The notes under the pieces: model-generated
The model's input: the letters and a program-made list of their open reading frames with translations, nothing else
Databases searched by the model: none
Told to the model about the DNA's origin: nothing
Part shown: piece after piece, positions 14,261-22,212 of the stretch
Layout of the letters: each line of letters begins with the position of its first letter
How positions within the stretch are numbered: the first letter of the stretch is position 1
Program-made: the position numbers and the translations under genes
NCBI RefSeq assembly: GCF_002479325.1
Contig: NZ_DLMO01000145.1
Span: forward strand, 1 to 22,551
Length of the DNA stretch: 22,551 nt
Direction of reading: 5' to 3'
Source of the DNA: Brevundimonas sp. UBA7534
GTDB taxonomy: Bacteria > Pseudomonadota > Alphaproteobacteria > Caulobacterales > Caulobacteraceae

Positions 14261-14289
14261 CTCAGTAGATTTCGAACAGCCCGGCCGCG
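14261..14289. repeat. 29-bp direct repeat, copy 2 (native thiolase 3' end)
   Basis: Second copy of the 29-bp repeat, containing the thiolase stop codon (14262-14264) and the codons for its last residues. It is the presumed source copy because it is part of a conserved protein end. Confidence 0.95.
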
Positions 14290-15464
14290 CCCATGCCGCC
14301 GCCGATGCACATGGTGACGACGCCGTATTTGGCGCCGCGCCGCTTGCCTTCGATCAGGACATGGCCGGTCATGCGCGCGCCGGACATGCCGTAGGGATGG
14401 CCGATGGAGATGGCGCCGCCCGAGACGTTGAGCCGTTCATCGGGAATGCCGAGCGTGTCGCGGCAATAGAGCACCTGGACGGCGAAGGCCTCGTTCAACT
14501 CCCAGATGCCGATGTCGTCGACCGTCAGGCCGTGGCGCTTCAGCAGCTTGGGCACCGCGTACACCGGGCCGATGCCCATCTCGTCCGGCTCGCAGCCGGC
14601 GACGGCCATGCCGCGATAGGCGCCGAGCGGCTGGAGGTTGCGCTTGACCGCTTCGCCGGCCTCCATGACGACCGCCGCCGAGGCGCCGTCCGACAGCTGC
14701 GAGGCGTTGCCTGCTGTGATGTATTCGCCCTGCTGAATCTCCTCGCCGCCGCCGAAGACGGGCTTCAGCGCCTTCAGGCCCTCCAGGGTGGTGTCCGGCC
14801 GGTTGCCCTCGTCCTTGGACAGCGTGACCTCCTTCGACGACGTCTCGCCCGTGGCCTTGTCGGTGACCAGCATGGTGGTGGTCATGGGCACGATCTCGGC
14901 GTCCAGCCGCCCCTCGGCCTGGGCCTGGGCCGTGCGTTGCTGGGACTGGAGCGCATATTCGTCTTGGGCGTCGCGGCTGATCCCGTAGCGGCGGGCGACG
15001 ACCTCGGCCGTTTCCAGCATCGACATATAGATGTGCGGCGCCTGCTTCAGCAGCGCCTCGTCCTTGAAGCGGTACAGGTTCATGTGCGGGTTCTGCACCA
15101 GGGAGATCGACTCCAGCCCGCCGCCGACCGCCATCTTCTGCTGGTCGAAGATCACCTGCTTGGCCGCCGTGGCGATGCCCATCAGGCCCGAGGCGCACTG
15201 GCGATCCAGGCTCATGCCCGGCACCGACGACGGCAGGCCGGCGGCCAGGGCGATCTGGCGCGCGACGTTCGTCCCGGTCGAGCCCTGCTGCAGGGCCGCG
15301 CCCATGATCACGTCCTCGATCTCGGCCGTATCGACGCCGGCGCGCTGGACCGCATTGCGCACCGCGTGAGCGCCCAGCTGTTGCGCCTGCGTGTCGTTGA
15401 AGGCGCCGCGATAGGCCCGGCCGATGGGGGTGCGGGCGGTGGAGACGATGACGGCTTCGCGCAT
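14262..15464 (-). CDS. Acetyl-CoA acyltransferase (thiolase)
   Basis: A 400-aa thiolase that cleaves 3-ketoacyl-CoA to acetyl-CoA and a shortened acyl-CoA (or condenses two acetyl-CoA in reverse). The catalytic residues are in place: Cys90 in LDRQCASGL (acyl carrier), NEAFA (324-328), His356 in SGGAISIGHPYGMSGAR and Cys386 in TMCIGGGMGAAGLF. The HPYGMSGAR form and LYCRDTLGIPDERLN are more like fadA/acyl-CoA acyltransferases used in beta-oxidation than like PHB thiolases, but the substrate range is not decidable. The ATG at 15464 has AAGGA 8 bases upstream. No fadB partner is adjacent. Its 3' end is duplicated just outside the gene. Confidence 0.93.
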   Translation of the reverse strand: MREAVIVSTARTPIGRAYRGAFNDTQAQQLGAHAVRNAVQRAGVDTAEIEDVIMGAALQQGSTGTNVARQIALAAGLPSSVPGMSLDRQCASGLMGIATAAKQVIFDQQKMAVGGGLESISLVQNPHMNLYRFKDEALLKQAPHIYMSMLETAEVVARRYGISRDAQDEYALQSQQRTAQAQAEGRLDAEIVPMTTTMLVTDKATGETSSKEVTLSKDEGNRPDTTLEGLKALKPVFGGGEEIQQGEYITAGNASQLSDGASAAVVMEAGEAVKRNLQPLGAYRGMAVAGCEPDEMGIGPVYAVPKLLKRHGLTVDDIGIWELNEAFAVQVLYCRDTLGIPDERLNVSGGAISIGHPYGMSGARMTGHVLIEGKRRGAKYGVVTMCIGGGMGAAGLFEIY

Positions 15465-15518
15465 GGGTTTCCTTACCTATTGATCGGCCTTGGCGCCGAA
15501 TTCCTTGACCTTGGCGCG

Positions 15519-15544
15519 ACTGTAGGCCCCTCACCCCGCGTCAA
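15519..15544 (-). promoter_or_regulatory. Candidate promoter for the thiolase gene
   Basis: Minus strand TTGACG (15539-15544, perfect -35), 12 bases, then CCTACAGT (15519-15526). The -35 overlaps the stop codon of the truncated ATPase fragment just upstream. The leader would be about 50 bases. Confidence 0.45.
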
Positions 15545-15690
15545 GGAAGACCCTGGCCGTCGACGGCCTGCTGGCGACGGATGTCCGCGCGTCCGGCTTC
15601 TGGCGCGACAGCATGTCCTCGCGCTGCAAGCGCCCCGATCAGACAGGTCTTGCCTGAGCCTGGGCCGCCGGTGACGACGACGCCGGTCAT
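15541..15690 (-). pseudogene. Truncated AAA/P-loop ATPase, N-terminal 49 aa only
   Basis: The ATG at 15690 overlaps the ubiG TGA (ATGA), and the frame stops after 49 residues. The product begins MTGVVVTGGPGSGKTCLIG with a full Walker A (GGPGSGKT, 8-15), then ALAARGHAVAPEAGRADIRRQ, which resembles the opening of AAA_28-type ATPases (about 180 aa). No Walker B, sensor or later part follows: the frame ends where the thiolase promoter begins. This looks like the remnant of a gene that followed ubiG and lost its 3' part by deletion. It could still be translated by coupling to ubiG, but a bare P-loop strand-helix is unlikely to fold or act on its own. Confidence 0.7.
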
Positions 15691-16505
15691 GCCGAGCGGA
15701 CGGCGACCATCATGTAGTTGATCGCGGCGTCGTCGGTCTGGCGCCAGCGGTCGTTCAGGGGGTCGTAGGCCAGGCCGTAGGGGCCATCGACGGCGACGGC
15801 TTCCTCGGCCAGCATGGCGCGGATCTCGTCGGGCTTGAGGAACTGACGCCAGTCGTGGGTGCCGGCGGGGACCCAGCGCAGAACGTATTCCGCCGCCACC
15901 TTGCCCAGGGCCAGGGATTTCAGCGTGCGGTTCAGGGTGGCGACCATCATCACTCCGCCCGGACGGACCAGGCGCGAACAGGCGCGCACGAAGGCCTCCG
16001 GATCGGCCACATGCTCGATCACCTCCATCGTCAGGACCACGTCGAACGGCCCGGCGCCCTCGGCCTCGATCTGCTCGACCGTGGCGGCGCGATAGGCGAT
16101 GTCCAGCCCGACCATCTCGGCATGGGCGCGCGCCGTGCCGATGTTCTCGGACGAGGCGTCGATGGCGGTGACGGAAAAACCCATCCGCCGCATCGGCTCG
16201 GCGATCAGGCCGCCGCCGCATCCGACGTCCAGCAGGGTCAGTCCCTCGAACGGGCGCAGCGCCGCAGCGTCGCGCCCCAGCCGCGCGCACAGCTGTTCGC
16301 GAATCAGCTTCAGCCGCGCCGGATTGAATCGGTGCAGCGGCGCGAACGGGCCCTTGGCGTCCCACCATTCCGCCGCCTGGGCCGAGAAGCGGGCCACGTC
16401 GGCGGGGTCGATTGATGCGCCGAAGGCGATCTCCGCCGAATTTTGCGAAAAACCTTGCCCCTGTCGGGGTATGCGAGGCGAGGCTGCGCCGTTAGAAGCG
16501 GTCAT
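15687..16505 (-). CDS. ubiG: Ubiquinone biosynthesis O-methyltransferase
   Basis: UbiG uses SAM for both O-methylations of the ubiquinone ring. The 272-aa product has a class I methyltransferase fold: IDPADVARFSAQAAEWWDAKGPFAPLHRFNPARL (32-65, UbiG-specific substrate lead), motif I LLDVGCGGGLIAEPMRRMG (91-109), TAIDASSENI, FDVVLTMEVIEHVADPEAF, and the C-terminal GTHDWRQFLKPDEI and LAYDPLNDRW stretches, all hallmarks. The ATG at 16505 is the only usable start before the conserved region, giving a 30-residue extension over most family members. A far longer open frame continues upstream, antisense to lysC, and is artefact. It is divergent from lysC with 57 bases between the start codons. Confidence 0.93.
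   Translation of the reverse strand: MTASNGAASPRIPRQGQGFSQNSAEIAFGASIDPADVARFSAQAAEWWDAKGPFAPLHRFNPARLKLIREQLCARLGRDAAALRPFEGLTLLDVGCGGGLIAEPMRRMGFSVTAIDASSENIGTARAHAEMVGLDIAYRAATVEQIEAEGAGPFDVVLTMEVIEHVADPEAFVRACSRLVRPGGVMMVATLNRTLKSLALGKVAAEYVLRWVPAGTHDWRQFLKPDEIRAMLAEEAVAVDGPYGLAYDPLNDRWRQTDDAAINYMMVAVRSA
16470..16498 (+). promoter_or_regulatory. Candidate lysC promoter inside the ubiG 5' end
   Basis: TATGCG (16470-16475), 15 bases, then GTTAGAAG (16491-16498), six of eight for the Caulobacter -10. The -35 is poor. The leader to the lysC ATG would be about 60 bases. The site lies in the first codons of ubiG, within its non-conserved extension. Confidence 0.28.
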
Positions 16506-16562
16506 GCGGCGAGGGATGAACCCTTCGCCCGTTCCATGCAAGCAGGGGGGCGAAACGCCACG

Positions 16563-17837
16563 ATGACGCGGCCCGATACGACGCGACTGGTGATGAAGTT
16601 CGGCGGAACCTCGATGGGCGACCTCGAGCGCATCCGTCGCGCCGCCCGCATCGTGGCGGCCGAGGTCAAACAGGGGCGCAAGGTCGCCGTCGTCGTGTCG
16701 GCCATGGCTGGCAAGACCAACGAGCTGGTGGCCTGGACCGACGGCGCGGGCCCGGCCGCGGCCGGCCTGCCGCTGTCGGACGACGAGTACGACGTGGTGG
16801 TCGCCTCGGGCGAGCAGGTCACGTCGGGCCTTCTGGCCATCACGCTGCGGAACATGGGCCTGAACGCCCGATCCTGGATGGGCTGGCAGGTGCCGATCGT
16901 CACCGACGACGCCCACGGTCGCGCGCGCATCGTCGACATCCCCGGCGAAAAGCTGGGCGCCGCGGTCGACGCCGGAGAGGTGGCCGTGGTCCCCGGTTTC
17001 CAGGGCGTCACCCCCAACGGCAAGATCACCACCCTGGGTCGGGGCGGTTCGGACACCTCGGCGGTGGCGGTGGCGGCGGCCCTGGGCTGCCCCTGCGACA
17101 TCTACACCGACGTGGACGGCGTCTATACGACCGACCCGCGCATCGAGAGCCGCGCGCGCCGCCTGAACAAGGTGTCCTACGAGGAGATGCTGGAGATGGC
17201 GTCCCTGGGGGCCAAGGTGCTGCAGACCCGATCGGTCGAGCTGGCCATGGCCAAGCAGGTGCCTGTGCGCGTCCTGTCCAGCTTCATCGAACCTGACGAA
17301 ACCGGAAATCTGCCCGAAAAGGGCGGCACCCTGATCTGCGACGAGGAGGAGATCGTGGAAAAGCGCATCGTGTCCGGCGTGACCATGAGCCGAGACGAGG
17401 CCCGCATCACCCTGCTGGGCCTGTCCGACCGGGTCGACGCGCCCGCCGACGTCTTCACCCGCCTGGCCGAGGCCAATGTGAACGTCGACATGATCGTCCA
17501 GAGCCAGTCGCGCACGGCCGGCACGGTCAATCTGACCTTCACCACGGGGCGCCGCGACGCCGTGCGCGCCGCCGACATCATGAAGGCGGCGCAGGACCAG
17601 TTGCCGTTCGAGGAGATCCGCGTCGACGAGGACGTGGCCAAGGTCTCGGTCATCGGCGTCGGCATGAGAAGCCATGCCGGCGTCGCCCAGCAGATGTTCC
17701 GCGCCCTGGCCGACAAGGGCGTGAAGTTCCAGGCCATCTCGACGTCGGAAATCAAGATCAGCGTGCTGATCGACGCCGCCTACGCCGAACTGGCTGTGCG
17801 GGCGTTGCATTCGGCTTACGAGCTGGACGCTGTATAG
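16563..17837 (+). CDS. lysC: Aspartate kinase, ACT-domain regulated
   Basis: Phosphorylates aspartate, the first step to lysine, threonine, methionine and diaminopimelate for peptidoglycan. The 424-aa product has the amino-acid kinase domain (1-250) with VMKFGGTSMGD (10-20), VVSAMAGKTNELV, GLPLSDDEYDVVVASGEQVTSGLLA and TTLGRGGSDTSAVAVAAALG, and then a tandem ACT regulatory region (about 265-424) with ITLLGLSDRVDAPADVF, NVDMIVQSQS, KVSVIGVGMRSHAGVA and ISTSEIKISVLID. ACT domains imply feedback inhibition by lysine and/or threonine. The ATG at 16563 is chosen because the KFGGTS motif normally starts about 10 residues in; a GGGGGG tract 15 bases upstream may help initiation. It is followed by ptsP after 40 bases, an order shared by many alphaproteobacteria. 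Confidence 0.97.
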   Translation: MTRPDTTRLVMKFGGTSMGDLERIRRAARIVAAEVKQGRKVAVVVSAMAGKTNELVAWTDGAGPAAAGLPLSDDEYDVVVASGEQVTSGLLAITLRNMGLNARSWMGWQVPIVTDDAHGRARIVDIPGEKLGAAVDAGEVAVVPGFQGVTPNGKITTLGRGGSDTSAVAVAAALGCPCDIYTDVDGVYTTDPRIESRARRLNKVSYEEMLEMASLGAKVLQTRSVELAMAKQVPVRVLSSFIEPDETGNLPEKGGTLICDEEEIVEKRIVSGVTMSRDEARITLLGLSDRVDAPADVFTRLAEANVNVDMIVQSQSRTAGTVNLTFTTGRRDAVRAADIMKAAQDQLPFEEIRVDEDVAKVSVIGVGMRSHAGVAQQMFRALADKGVKFQAISTSEIKISVLIDAAYAELAVRALHSAYELDAV

Positions 17838-17877
17838 GTGAGTTGAACGGGCGCGAGAGCGTCGGGGCGCGGGAGCC

Positions 17878-20151
17878 ATGATGCCGGCAGGCGGCGCGAT
17901 GACCAGGGGTCCGAGGATCCTCCTTCGCCAGATCCGTGAGGCTCTGGGGGCCGGCGCCGCGCCCGCGCAGGATCGGCTCGACATGGTCGTGCGCATCATC
18001 GCCCGGTCGATGGTCGCCGAGGTCTGCTCCATCTATCTGCGCCGCGCCTCGGGCGAGCTGGAGCTGTTCGCCACCGAAGGTCTGAATCCCGACGCCGTGC
18101 ACAACACCCGCCTGCGCGCGGGCGAGGGCCTGGTCGGCGAGGTGGCGCGCCTGGCCCAGCCCGTCAGCCTGTCGGACGCGCCCAGCCACCCCAGCTTCTC
18201 CTATCGGCCGGAGACGGGCGAGGATCCCTATCACGCCTTCCTGGGCGCGCCCCTGCTGCGGGGCGGCCGGGCCATCGGCGTGCTGGTCGTCCAGAACCGC
18301 ACCGAGCGCCGCTACGACGAGGACGAGGTCGAGGACATCCAGACGATCGCCATGGTCCTGGCCGAGACGGTCGCCTCGGGCGAACTGCTGGCCGAGGACG
18401 AACTGCGCGACGTCGAGGTGGCACCCCATCGGCCAGAGCGGCTGAAGGGCCAGCGGTTCGCCGAAGGCCTGGCGTTCGGACACGCGGTTCTGCACGAGGC
18501 GCCTCTGGCGCCGGAAAGGCTGCTCAGCGACGATCCGGCGATGGAGGAGGCGCGGCTGAAGCTGGCCCTGGCCACGCTGAAAAGCGGTCTGGACGCCATG
18601 CTGGACGGCGGCCAGGGCAAGCTGGCCGGCCCTTCGTTCGAGGTGCTGGAAACCTATCGGATGTTCGCCGACGACCGGGGCTGGAACCGGTCGTTGGAAG
18701 AGGCGGTGCGCAACGGCCTGACGGCCGAGGCGGCCGTCGATCGGGTCAGGAACGAGCACCGCGCCCGCTTCGCCCAGGCCCGCGATCCCTATATCCGCGA
18801 GAGGCTGCACGACTTCGAGGACCTGGCCAACCGGCTGCTGCGGGTCCTGGCCGGCGACAAGCCGGGCGAGCGCGAACTGCCCGATGACGCCATTCTGGTG
18901 GCGCGCAACCTGGGTCCCGCCGACCTGCTGGAATATCCGCGCGACAAGCTGAAAGGCCTGTTGCTCGAAGAGGGCTCGGCGGCCAGCCACGCCGCCATCG
19001 TCGCCCGCGCGCTGCAGATTCCCTGCGTCGGCCGCCTGATGGGTCTGCGCGACCGCCTTTCGGAGGGCGACCTGGTCATCGCCGACGGCGAGACCGGCGA
19101 GGCCTATCTGCGCCCCCGGCCCGACATGCTGGAGGCGGTGCAGTCGCGCATGGCGGTGCGCGAACAGCGCCGGGCCGAGTTCGCCCAACTGCGCGACACC
19201 CCCGCCGTGACCCTGGACGGCCAGCGCATCAGCCTGCTGACCAACGCCGGCTTGGCCGTCGACCTGGAGAATCTGGCCGAGACGGGCGCCGAAGGCATCG
19301 GCCTGTTCCGCACCGAATTCCAGTTCATGGTGTCGGATGAACTGCCGCGCCTGACGGCCCAGACGGCGCTGTATCGGCTCGTGCTGGACGCCGCGGGCGA
19401 CCGGCCCGTGACCTTCCGCACCCTGGACATCGGCGGCGACAAGGTGCTGCCCTATCTGGAGGCCGAGCGGGAGGAGAACCCCGCCCTGGGCCGGCGCGCC
19501 ATCCGCCTGGGCCTGGACCGGCCGTCCCTGCTGCGGATGCAGCTGCGCGCGCTGCTGACGGCGGCGGCGGGGCGTGAGTTGCGCGTCATGTTCCCGATGA
19601 TCGCCACGGTGGACGAGTTCAGAGCCGCGCGCGAACTGGTCGACATCGAATGCGCCTGGGCGCGGCGCCGGGGTCGACCTCTGCCGGCCCTGCTGCGTGT
19701 TGGGGCGATGGTCGAATGCCCGTCGCTGCTGTGGCACCTGGACGCCCTGCTGCCGCTGACCGACTTCGTCTCGATCGGCACCAACGACCTGTTCCAGTAC
19801 ATGTACGCCGCCGACCGGACCAATCCACTGGTGTCGGACCGCTACGACCCGCTGTCGCCGCCGACCCTGCGGGCGTTGCAGACCATCCAGAAGGCCTGCG
19901 CCGACACCGGCACGCCGGTCTCCATCTGCGGGGAGCTGGCGGGTCGGCCGCTGGAGGCCTTCGCCCTGATCACCCTGGGCTTCACCCGCCTGTCGGCGCC
20001 CGCTGGCGGGGTGGGCCCGGTCAAGCGCATGATCCTGTCGGCGGATCTGACCGCGGCCCGGCGCGGCCTGAACAATCTGCTGAACCTGTCGACCGGCTCG
20101 GTCCGCAACGAGATCGAATCCCTGGCGCGCAAGCTGAACGTCGTGGTCTGA
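17878..20151 (+). CDS. ptsP: Phosphoenolpyruvate-protein phosphotransferase of the nitrogen PTS (EI-Ntr)
   Basis: EI-Ntr takes phosphate from PEP and passes it to NPr (PtsO) and on to EIIA-Ntr, a regulatory chain tuned by glutamine and, in Caulobacter, linked to (p)ppGpp control. The 757-aa protein has an N-terminal GAF domain (about 28-168) that separates EI-Ntr from sugar-PTS EI. It then has the NPr-binding region (about 190-320) and the phosphohistidine domain with GSAASHAAIVARALQIPCVG (366-385, His371 phosphorylated). The PEP-binding barrel follows, with EGIGLFRTEFQFM, TLDIGGDK, LRVMFPMI, FVSIGTNDLFQYMYAADR and SICGELAG. The ATG at 17878 has GGGAG five bases upstream; ATGs at 17881 and 17899 are alternatives. 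No ptsO or ptsN is in the window. Confidence 0.97.
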   Translation: MMPAGGAMTRGPRILLRQIREALGAGAAPAQDRLDMVVRIIARSMVAEVCSIYLRRASGELELFATEGLNPDAVHNTRLRAGEGLVGEVARLAQPVSLSDAPSHPSFSYRPETGEDPYHAFLGAPLLRGGRAIGVLVVQNRTERRYDEDEVEDIQTIAMVLAETVASGELLAEDELRDVEVAPHRPERLKGQRFAEGLAFGHAVLHEAPLAPERLLSDDPAMEEARLKLALATLKSGLDAMLDGGQGKLAGPSFEVLETYRMFADDRGWNRSLEEAVRNGLTAEAAVDRVRNEHRARFAQARDPYIRERLHDFEDLANRLLRVLAGDKPGERELPDDAILVARNLGPADLLEYPRDKLKGLLLEEGSAASHAAIVARALQIPCVGRLMGLRDRLSEGDLVIADGETGEAYLRPRPDMLEAVQSRMAVREQRRAEFAQLRDTPAVTLDGQRISLLTNAGLAVDLENLAETGAEGIGLFRTEFQFMVSDELPRLTAQTALYRLVLDAAGDRPVTFRTLDIGGDKVLPYLEAEREENPALGRRAIRLGLDRPSLLRMQLRALLTAAAGRELRVMFPMIATVDEFRAARELVDIECAWARRRGRPLPALLRVGAMVECPSLLWHLDALLPLTDFVSIGTNDLFQYMYAADRTNPLVSDRYDPLSPPTLRALQTIQKACADTGTPVSICGELAGRPLEAFALITLGFTRLSAPAGGVGPVKRMILSADLTAARRGLNNLLNLSTGSVRNEIESLARKLNVVV

Positions 20152-20236
20152 GCTTGACCGCAAAAGGCGGTGGGAGGGCGTCGGCGGATCGTGCTAGGAG
20201 CGGGACATCCCGATCCTTCAGGACCGAACCAGGCGC

Positions 20237-21295
20237 ATGGCGCACACCGTGGACGCAACGCCAGAGATGACCGAGTTTCCGCCCGATCCGGGGCCGGCCT
20301 TTCTCGAGGCGGCGACCCTGGGCGACGGCCTGCGCCGCGCGCGCGCGGCCTCGGGCAAGTCGCTGGCCGAGCTGGCCGCCGAGACCAAGGTCAACGCCCG
20401 TTTCCTGACCGCCCTGGAGCAAAACGACTGGTCGTCGCTGCCGTCGCGGGTCTTCGCCCTGGGCTATGTGCGGGCCTACGCCGGCGCCTTGGGGGTGGAT
20501 GAACAGACGGCGGTCGAGCGGTTCAAGCGCGAAAGCCCCGACACCTCCACTTCCCTGAAACCGCCCGTCGGGATCGCCTTCGAGGACGTGCGACGCCACT
20601 CCCCGGTGGTGGTCGGCGTGCTCGCCGTTGTCGTGGTCTCGGTGGTCGGCTGGAACGTGTTCCAGCGCATCAGCCGGATGCAGGCGCCGCACCCTTCCGA
20701 GATCGCCGCCACGCCCCCCGCCTGGACGCAGGAGGCCTCGACCGAGGAGGGCGTGTCGCTGGGCGCGCCGCTGCCGGCGCCCCCGGACCAGACCGTGCCC
20801 GCCCTCTATGTCACACGCGGCCTGGAGGCGCAGCTGACCGGGATCGACCCGGACGATCCGAACGCCGCGCCGGCCGCGCCGCCCCCGCCGGTGCAGAAGG
20901 CCTTCAATCCGCGCGGCGCCGTCTATGGCGCGCCGGCCAACGCCTCCCAGGTCATCATCCAAGCCAAGAAGCCCGGCGTTCTGGTGGCGCGTATCGGAGA
21001 GGGGCGGGTGCTGTTCGCGCGCCAGATGGCCGCAGGCGAGGCCTGGCGCGCGCCGATCGGCGTCGCCGCCACCATCGACGTCTCGGACCCGGCCGTGTTC
21101 GATGTCTATCTGAACGGCGAATACGGCGGCGCGCTGCCGGCGGTGCTGACACCGCTGGCGCAACTCAACGCCCGCGCCGCTCAGTCCGCGCGCGAAACGG
21201 CCGCCGCCCAGGCTCGCGCCCAGGCCGAGGCGCAGGCGCAGCTGCAGGCGCGGATCGCGGCTGCGGCCCAGAGCGCGCCGCCGCCGGCGACCTGA
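20237..21295 (+). CDS. RodZ-like protein: cytoplasmic HTH, one membrane helix, DUF4115
   Basis: A 352-aa bitopic protein built like RodZ. An Xre-type helix-turn-helix (HTH_25) spans about residues 28-96 with LGDGLRRARAASGKSLAELAAETKVNARFLTALEQNDWSSLPSRVFALGYVRAYA. It is followed by a short linker, one membrane helix (123-142), a Pro/Ala-rich periplasmic linker and a DUF4115 domain (about 235-310, SQVIIQAKKPGVLVARIGEGRVLFARQMAAGEAWRAP). RodZ links MreB to the wall-elongation machinery, but other family members exist in the same genome types, so I leave the symbol blank. The C-terminal 35 residues are an Ala/Gln/Arg repeat, probably a helical tail. It sits 85 bases after ptsP and converges on the SDR gene with only 11 bases between. 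Confidence 0.88.
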   Translation: MAHTVDATPEMTEFPPDPGPAFLEAATLGDGLRRARAASGKSLAELAAETKVNARFLTALEQNDWSSLPSRVFALGYVRAYAGALGVDEQTAVERFKRESPDTSTSLKPPVGIAFEDVRRHSPVVVGVLAVVVVSVVGWNVFQRISRMQAPHPSEIAATPPAWTQEASTEEGVSLGAPLPAPPDQTVPALYVTRGLEAQLTGIDPDDPNAAPAAPPPPVQKAFNPRGAVYGAPANASQVIIQAKKPGVLVARIGEGRVLFARQMAAGEAWRAPIGVAATIDVSDPAVFDVYLNGEYGGALPAVLTPLAQLNARAAQSARETAAAQARAQAEAQAQLQARIAAAAQSAPPPAT

Positions 21296-21306
21296 CGGCT
21301 GGCGAC

Positions 21307-22212
21307 CTAGGCCGAATGGGCCTTCTGCGCCTTGGACAGCTCGATCATGCCCTGGGCGGCGCCCATTTCCGGCACGATCTCGCCTGTCCGGTCGGAGATG
21401 GCGTCGAACTGGGCGGCGACCTGTTCCGGGGCGTCCGCGCCGACGATCCGCACGCCTTGGGTCAGGGTGACGTAGGCGCGCTCGAACCCGCCGGCGCCGG
21501 CGGCCAGGATGCAACGGCTGGGCGCCTGCTCGCCGACCAGATGCAGCAGGCCCGGCGTCACCAGTTCCGGCCCCAGGGCGTCCAGCGGCAAGGCCGCGCC
21601 AAGGTCTTCGGTCATGCGGGTGTGAGCCGTCGGGGCCAAACAGTTCACGCGAATGTCGTTCTTGGCGCCCTCGATCGCCAGGGTCTGCATCAGGCCCACC
21701 AGCGCCATCTTGGCCGCGCCGTAGTTGGACTGGCCGAAGTTGCCGTACAGGCCCGAGGACGAGGTGGTCATGACGATGCGGCCGTAGTTCTGCTGGCGCA
21801 TGATTTCCCACACCGCCTTGGTGCAGTTGACCGCCCCCATCAGGTGCACGTCCAAGACGAAGCGGAAATCCTCCAGCTCCATCTTGGCGAAGGTCTTGTC
21901 GCGCAGCACCCCAGCGTTGTTCACCAGAATGTCGACCCGGCCCCATTTCGACATCGCCTGATCGACCATCGCGGCCACAGCGTCATAGTCGGTGACGGAG
22001 GCGGCGTTGGCGATCGCCTGGCCGCCCGCGGCCTCGATTTCCGCGACCACGGTCTCGGCGGCCGTCGCCGATCCGCCGGATCCGTCGCGCGCGCCGCCCA
22101 GGTCGTTGATCACGACCTTGGCGCCCCGGGCCGCCAAAGCCAGGGCGTGCTCGCGGCCCAGGCCGCCGCCCGCGCCCGTGACGATCGCTACGCGACCTTC
22201 GAAATTCACCAT
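21307..22212 (-). CDS. SDR-family dehydrogenase, (3R)-hydroxyacyl-CoA dehydrogenase-like
   Basis: A 301-aa short-chain dehydrogenase. The Rossmann nucleotide loop TGAGGGLGREHALALAARGAKVVINDLGG (12-40), NNAGVLRDKTFAKM (98-111), the serine cluster TTSSSGLYGNFGQSNYGAAK with Tyr164xxxLys168, and VNCLAPTAHTRMTE are all intact. The DLGG after the second strand and the GREHALALAARGAKVVVND pattern resemble the dehydrogenase part of peroxisomal MFE-2/HSD17B4, which acts on (3R)-hydroxyacyl-CoA; in bacteria such stand-alone enzymes serve fatty-acid or steroid side-chain breakdown. NAD is the likely cofactor, given Asp at the end of the second strand. An AGGTAAGAG-type ribosome site precedes the ATG. 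It is divergent from the OmpA-like gene. Confidence 0.92.
   Translation of the reverse strand: MVNFEGRVAIVTGAGGGLGREHALALAARGAKVVINDLGGARDGSGGSATAAETVVAEIEAAGGQAIANAASVTDYDAVAAMVDQAMSKWGRVDILVNNAGVLRDKTFAKMELEDFRFVLDVHLMGAVNCTKAVWEIMRQQNYGRIVMTTSSSGLYGNFGQSNYGAAKMALVGLMQTLAIEGAKNDIRVNCLAPTAHTRMTEDLGAALPLDALGPELVTPGLLHLVGEQAPSRCILAAGAGGFERAYVTLTQGVRIVGADAPEQVAAQFDAISDRTGEIVPEMGAAQGMIELSKAQKAHSA

Noticed and set aside
14235..15674. 479-codon plus-strand frame opposite the thiolase
   Set aside because: Antisense shadow of a conserved thiolase; composition is His/Asp/Leu-rich without domain signatures.
16506..18032. Very long N-terminal extension of the ubiG frame into lysC
   Set aside because: The extra 500 codons run antisense to lysC and show no family resemblance; UbiG is complete from the ATG at 16505.
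17758..20163. 801-codon open frame on the minus strand opposite ptsP
   Set aside because: The plus strand encodes a complete EI-Ntr with all motifs. The minus frame is rich in Gln/Arg/Gly/His and matches nothing, as expected of antisense frames in very GC-rich DNA.
20157..20172. Small ACCGC/GCGGT hairpin after ptsP
   Set aside because: Five pairs and no T run; expected by chance at this GC.
20193..20200. GCTAGGAG, a -10-like box before the RodZ-like gene
   Set aside because: No -35 at any sensible spacing; the only TTGACC is 33 bases away.
20021..21946. 641-codon minus-strand frame spanning the RodZ-like and SDR region
   Set aside because: It overlaps two well-supported genes in the wrong frame.
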